NCBI RefSeq assembly: GCF_910592395.1
Contig: NC_088320.1
Coordinates: forward strand, 9,426,001-9,486,000
Length of the DNA: 60,000 bases
Direction of reading: 5' to 3'
Source: Lineus longissimus
Taxonomy: Eukaryota; Nemertea; Pilidiophora; Heteronemertea; Lineidae
Made by a program: the position numbers and the translations under genes. How positions within the stretch are numbered: the stretch's first letter is position 1; every line of letters starts with the position of its first letter. A model generated the notes under the pieces. That model made no database searches. It saw nothing but the letters and a program-made list of their open reading frames with translations, and had not been told where the DNA came from. This document shows, piece after piece, positions 57,743-60,000 of this stretch.

Positions 57743-58289
57743 TGTATTGCATCCTTGGAGTAGCATAAGATGCATCTTTATAAAGATTTACCTAGAGATG
57801 GTCCCTGAATCTTCAATACATGGATACATATGATACAGCAGAATGCCCCAGGCCCATATCAGATGAGTACTGCCTCAAATTATGATGATGATCATGATGA
57901 CACCCCACATGGTAGTGGACGCCCAACTTTGTACAGCAGATGGTGTCGCCATCTCTCCATACTTTGTCTATCTATAAATCTTGGAATCGGAAATCTGTAC
58001 CTTTTCTCGGGATGGGGACCGGCCGCCAGCCAGTGAGCCAGTGCTTGCAGTAAGAACTTCCTCCAATGCCAGTGCATGAAACAGCTCAATAAAATGTTCA
58101 AATTTTATTTATCAATTGGGAACTGATTTCAGAGAAAAATTCAATAATTTTAGTGCTTAAATGAAAAGTCCATAGGCCTACTACAAGAGGGCAAGCACGA
58201 TAATACTAGTAACCTCATGTCAGCAGTGCAGTGAAGATAGTAGTCTACATGTAGTTCATAATAATAACAGCTCAAGATCACAAGAAACC

Positions 58290-58515
58290 ACAGATCCCGG
58301 CGCCCCCCGCCCACTGACGAAGACCCAGTCGCGCAACCCGATCCATCTCACCCGATCTCACCCTGGCCAAGTTGAGCGCGTAAATACCACGAAAGGGTTA
58401 AATTTATCTATTAATAGAATATTCAAATAAGATTGCCGTCATGTTGATGCACCGCCTGACCATGCTCCACACATAGAAAACGCATGCGCAGTAGCAGCAT
58501 CTTAAATGGAGAATT
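58290..58515. promoter_or_regulatory. CpG-rich promoter-like region near the right end
   Basis: CGCATGCGCAGT at 58482-58493 fits an NRF-1 site. The E-box GGTCACGTGA of the 85-bp repeat follows at 58516. No TATA box or transcript is evident. Confidence 0.35.
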
Positions 58516-58600
58516 GGTCACGTGAGGGTCTGGGCGGCGATCATCAAAGCGGGTCCCACGAGCGACCAAAAGGTTCCCAGCAGCGATCGCGCTCTCCGAA
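58516..58600 (-). repeat. 85-bp repeat, inverted right copy
   Basis: Reverse complement of 7160-7244 with two mismatches. It holds CCCAGCAGCGATC, a 13-mer also found in every satellite monomer. It sits about 1.1 kb from the right end of the insertion, while its partner is about 1.7 kb from the left end. Confidence 0.8.
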
Positions 58601-59652
58601 CCCTGATCGTTTTAATTGCGCGTTTTAGGCAGATCAATCAATTATTACATGCATGCATTATATATCACCGAAATGATAATTGCGTAGGCTATTTGAAACT
58701 AAGTTCAGATATTATTTTCGATCTTTGAACTGAATTAAGGCGAGTGATTCTTGACACCCGGTCGACAAATCAGGACTTGCAAAATTCACGTGAGATCGCT
58801 TGCATCATCGGCACGTTTGAAAGCCGAATTTCACAAATTCCACAAATATTTATCACATACTATATGTATCACCACAAAGGTAACTCTCTAGACTATTTGA
58901 AACCAAGTTCAGATACTTATTTTCACAAAAATTCGAAGCTATGCAAGCGATTTTTCAGTGGTAGAGATCGACGGAAACAAATTTCTCGCTCTAAAATGAC
59001 ATGAGACGAGCACCAACTTTCGCTAATTTGTGCACAAAATTTCCGCAATATTATAAAAAACTATTGATAAATCTGAATTATATAGACTCTTTGCAGTACC
59101 TTCACAAATTTCAGGTACATGGTCATGTTGATTAAAAGAGTATCAACCGATTGAACATGAGAAAGTTCACTCACCTTCATTGAAGCAGCGACTACCGCCA
59201 TTTTTAAATGGTGGCATCTCTTCTATCGATCGGCCAATCAGCAGCACTGCTTGCAAAAAGTTGAGCCACCGCCAAATTTGAAATCGCCAAAATTCAGTCA
59301 ATGTGCCTGCAGCGCCAACTGGCGGTGAAAACTATATTAATTCCATTAAAAGTAAAAAATGAAAAAATATTAAAAAATATTCAGCCATATTTGAAATCAA
59401 TATTTGCTCTGTGGACCGAGGTAAAAAGGGAAAGAAATCTAAACGCGAAATGACCTCATTCTCTTGATACAGGTCGGATCGCGCTGATTTTTCGTGTTTT
59501 GAGTTCACCTTGGGCAACTCCTAAAAAATACCACCGTCAACGAAGTGGCTGGGTCTTCCCGGTCAGAAATGTCCAATTTTGTCCACAGATGGGTCCCTAG
59601 ATGGATGGATGGATGGATTGCAGGACGGACACCATTTGAACAGCTATTCTAC
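58601..59652. other. Right-arm spacer of the insertion
   Basis: No gene recognised. A short palindrome (GCCATTTTTAAATGG, about 59198-59212) is followed by GGCCAATCAG, a CCAAT-box-like word. A GATG microsatellite lies at about 59597-59616. Confidence 0.4.
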
Positions 59653-59683
59653 TAGCTCCGCTGACTTTGTCAGCTGAGCTAAA
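59653..59683 (+). repeat. Right terminus of the insertion, hairpin plus CTAAA
   Basis: Arms 59653-59665 and 59669-59681 pair at 12 of 13 positions around a TTT loop, then AAAA leads into the LINE frame. A hairpin just before a CTAA-type end resembles Helitron 3' ends, but no TC start is visible at the left end. Confidence 0.55.
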
Positions 59684-60000
59684 AACGGTTAATGAATTTT
59701 ATGGGTGGTATGTCTTCATCTAAGAATGTATTTGTCAGCTTGTGTTTTAAACTTGTGTGTCAGGGGAGTGAATCTTCACTGGGGAGAAGTGTCAACATGT
59801 TGTATGCAAAATATGGGTTAGATAGGAACAATGTGGACAGCTGGGGAGATATGTTGAGGGTTTTTTATATAGTGAATGATAAGAACGGGCAAAATAGGTT
59901 AGCGGAACAGATTAGCGAATTGATGGTCATGCGAGACGTAGGGGATGCGGCGTTTAATCATAGGGAATTAACAGAAATGATTGATTTTCTGTGCACTAGT
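59683..60000 (+). mobile_element. LINE C-terminal fragment, right of the insertion
   Basis: An open frame from 59683 to the window end translates to the post-RT region typical of CR1/L2-like LINEs: an R-L-M-N-F-M stretch, then S-S-S-K-N with a Val/Leu-rich helix, G-S-E-S-S-L-G-R-S and a helix ending in Y-A-K-Y. In such elements this region follows directly after the sequence seen up to 5443. Strand and order agree with the left fragment, and joining GAA (5440-5442) to CGG (59686-59688) keeps the frame. It continues past the window edge. Confidence 0.75.

Larger units (their letters stand above)
5444..59683. mobile_element. Candidate 54.24 kb insertion inside a LINE ORF
   Basis: The two LINE fragments are consecutive parts of one ORF, so everything between them is inferred to be inserted. 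The trinucleotide AAC is present at both junctions (5441-5443 and 59684-59686), consistent with a 3-bp target duplication or with junction micro-homology. The left end starts with a palindrome (5447-5460) and GCTCAGCTG. The right end has a hairpin (59653-59681) followed by AAAA, and its reverse complement repeats GCTCAGCTGA. From memory, AACAAGAGGCCC starts and GAGCTAAAAA ends mark a short dispersed repeat family common in marine invertebrates. The insertion may be a giant member of that family, a Helitron-like element with captured DNA, or a short member later filled by nested insertions. The contents are a satellite, one large gene and many small elements. Confidence 0.55.

Noticed and set aside
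7160-58600. The 85-bp inverted repeats as the true terminal repeats of a 51 kb transposon
   Set aside because: No matching duplication flanks the outer edges and both copies lie inside the better supported LINE junctions.

Overview
The window is animal nuclear DNA. It has spliced genes with GT-AG introns, PHD, F-box and C2H2 modules, a non-LTR retrotransposon, solo LTRs, many small DNA-transposon derivatives and a long satellite. Base composition, frequent AGGCCT and TACATGTA words and the repeat families suggest a marine invertebrate (lophotrochozoan, echinoderm or similar); I cannot name a species.

Layout. 1-2.8 kb: 3' exons of a coiled-coil gene with an in-frame stop, probably a pseudogene. 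4.1-5.44 kb: the reverse transcriptase part of a 5'-truncated LINE. 59.68-60.0 kb: the next part of what looks like the same LINE ORF, in the same frame and orientation. The 54.24 kb between them (5444-59683) is therefore best read as one insertion into a LINE. Its ends carry a palindrome on the left and a 13-bp-stem hairpin followed by CTAAAA on the right.

Inside the insertion are: a left end with CRE-like sites, minisatellites and a promoter-like 85-bp sequence (5.4-8.4 kb); a satellite of about 21.4 kb (8.42-29.87 kb) built of 89-bp monomers in 10-mer higher-order repeats, with divergent monomers at its edges; a minus-strand solo LTR (30.1-30.9 kb); one large plus-strand gene (31.0-53.95 kb); and a right region (54-59.7 kb) with a foldback element and an inverted copy of the 85-bp sequence.

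The large gene can be followed through 20 exons with matching splice phases to a protein of about 1,676 residues. In order it carries three C2H2/C2HC fingers, a SWIM-type CxCx6CxH motif, more CxxC pairs, a transposase-like core with a candidate D-D-E triad, a Josephin-like cysteine protease domain (Q, C, H, D in order), short duplicated linker exons, a PHD finger, an F-box-like helix pair and a Cys-rich, acidic C-terminus. A transposase-like core fused to a deubiquitinase-like domain, a chromatin reader and an F-box, in one gene inside a large insertion that also holds a satellite array, is the main candidate for something undescribed. Whether the gene mobilises the insertion, is host DNA carried by it, or belongs to a nested element cannot be settled from one copy.

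Introns and spacers are full of small elements: a 1.73 kb transposon with 35-bp terminal repeats and 9-bp target duplications, two solo LTRs in opposite orientation, pogo-like, hairpin and TTAA-type MITEs, and tRNA-like SINE pieces. All homology statements are from reading the translated sequence and from memory of families; no search was run.
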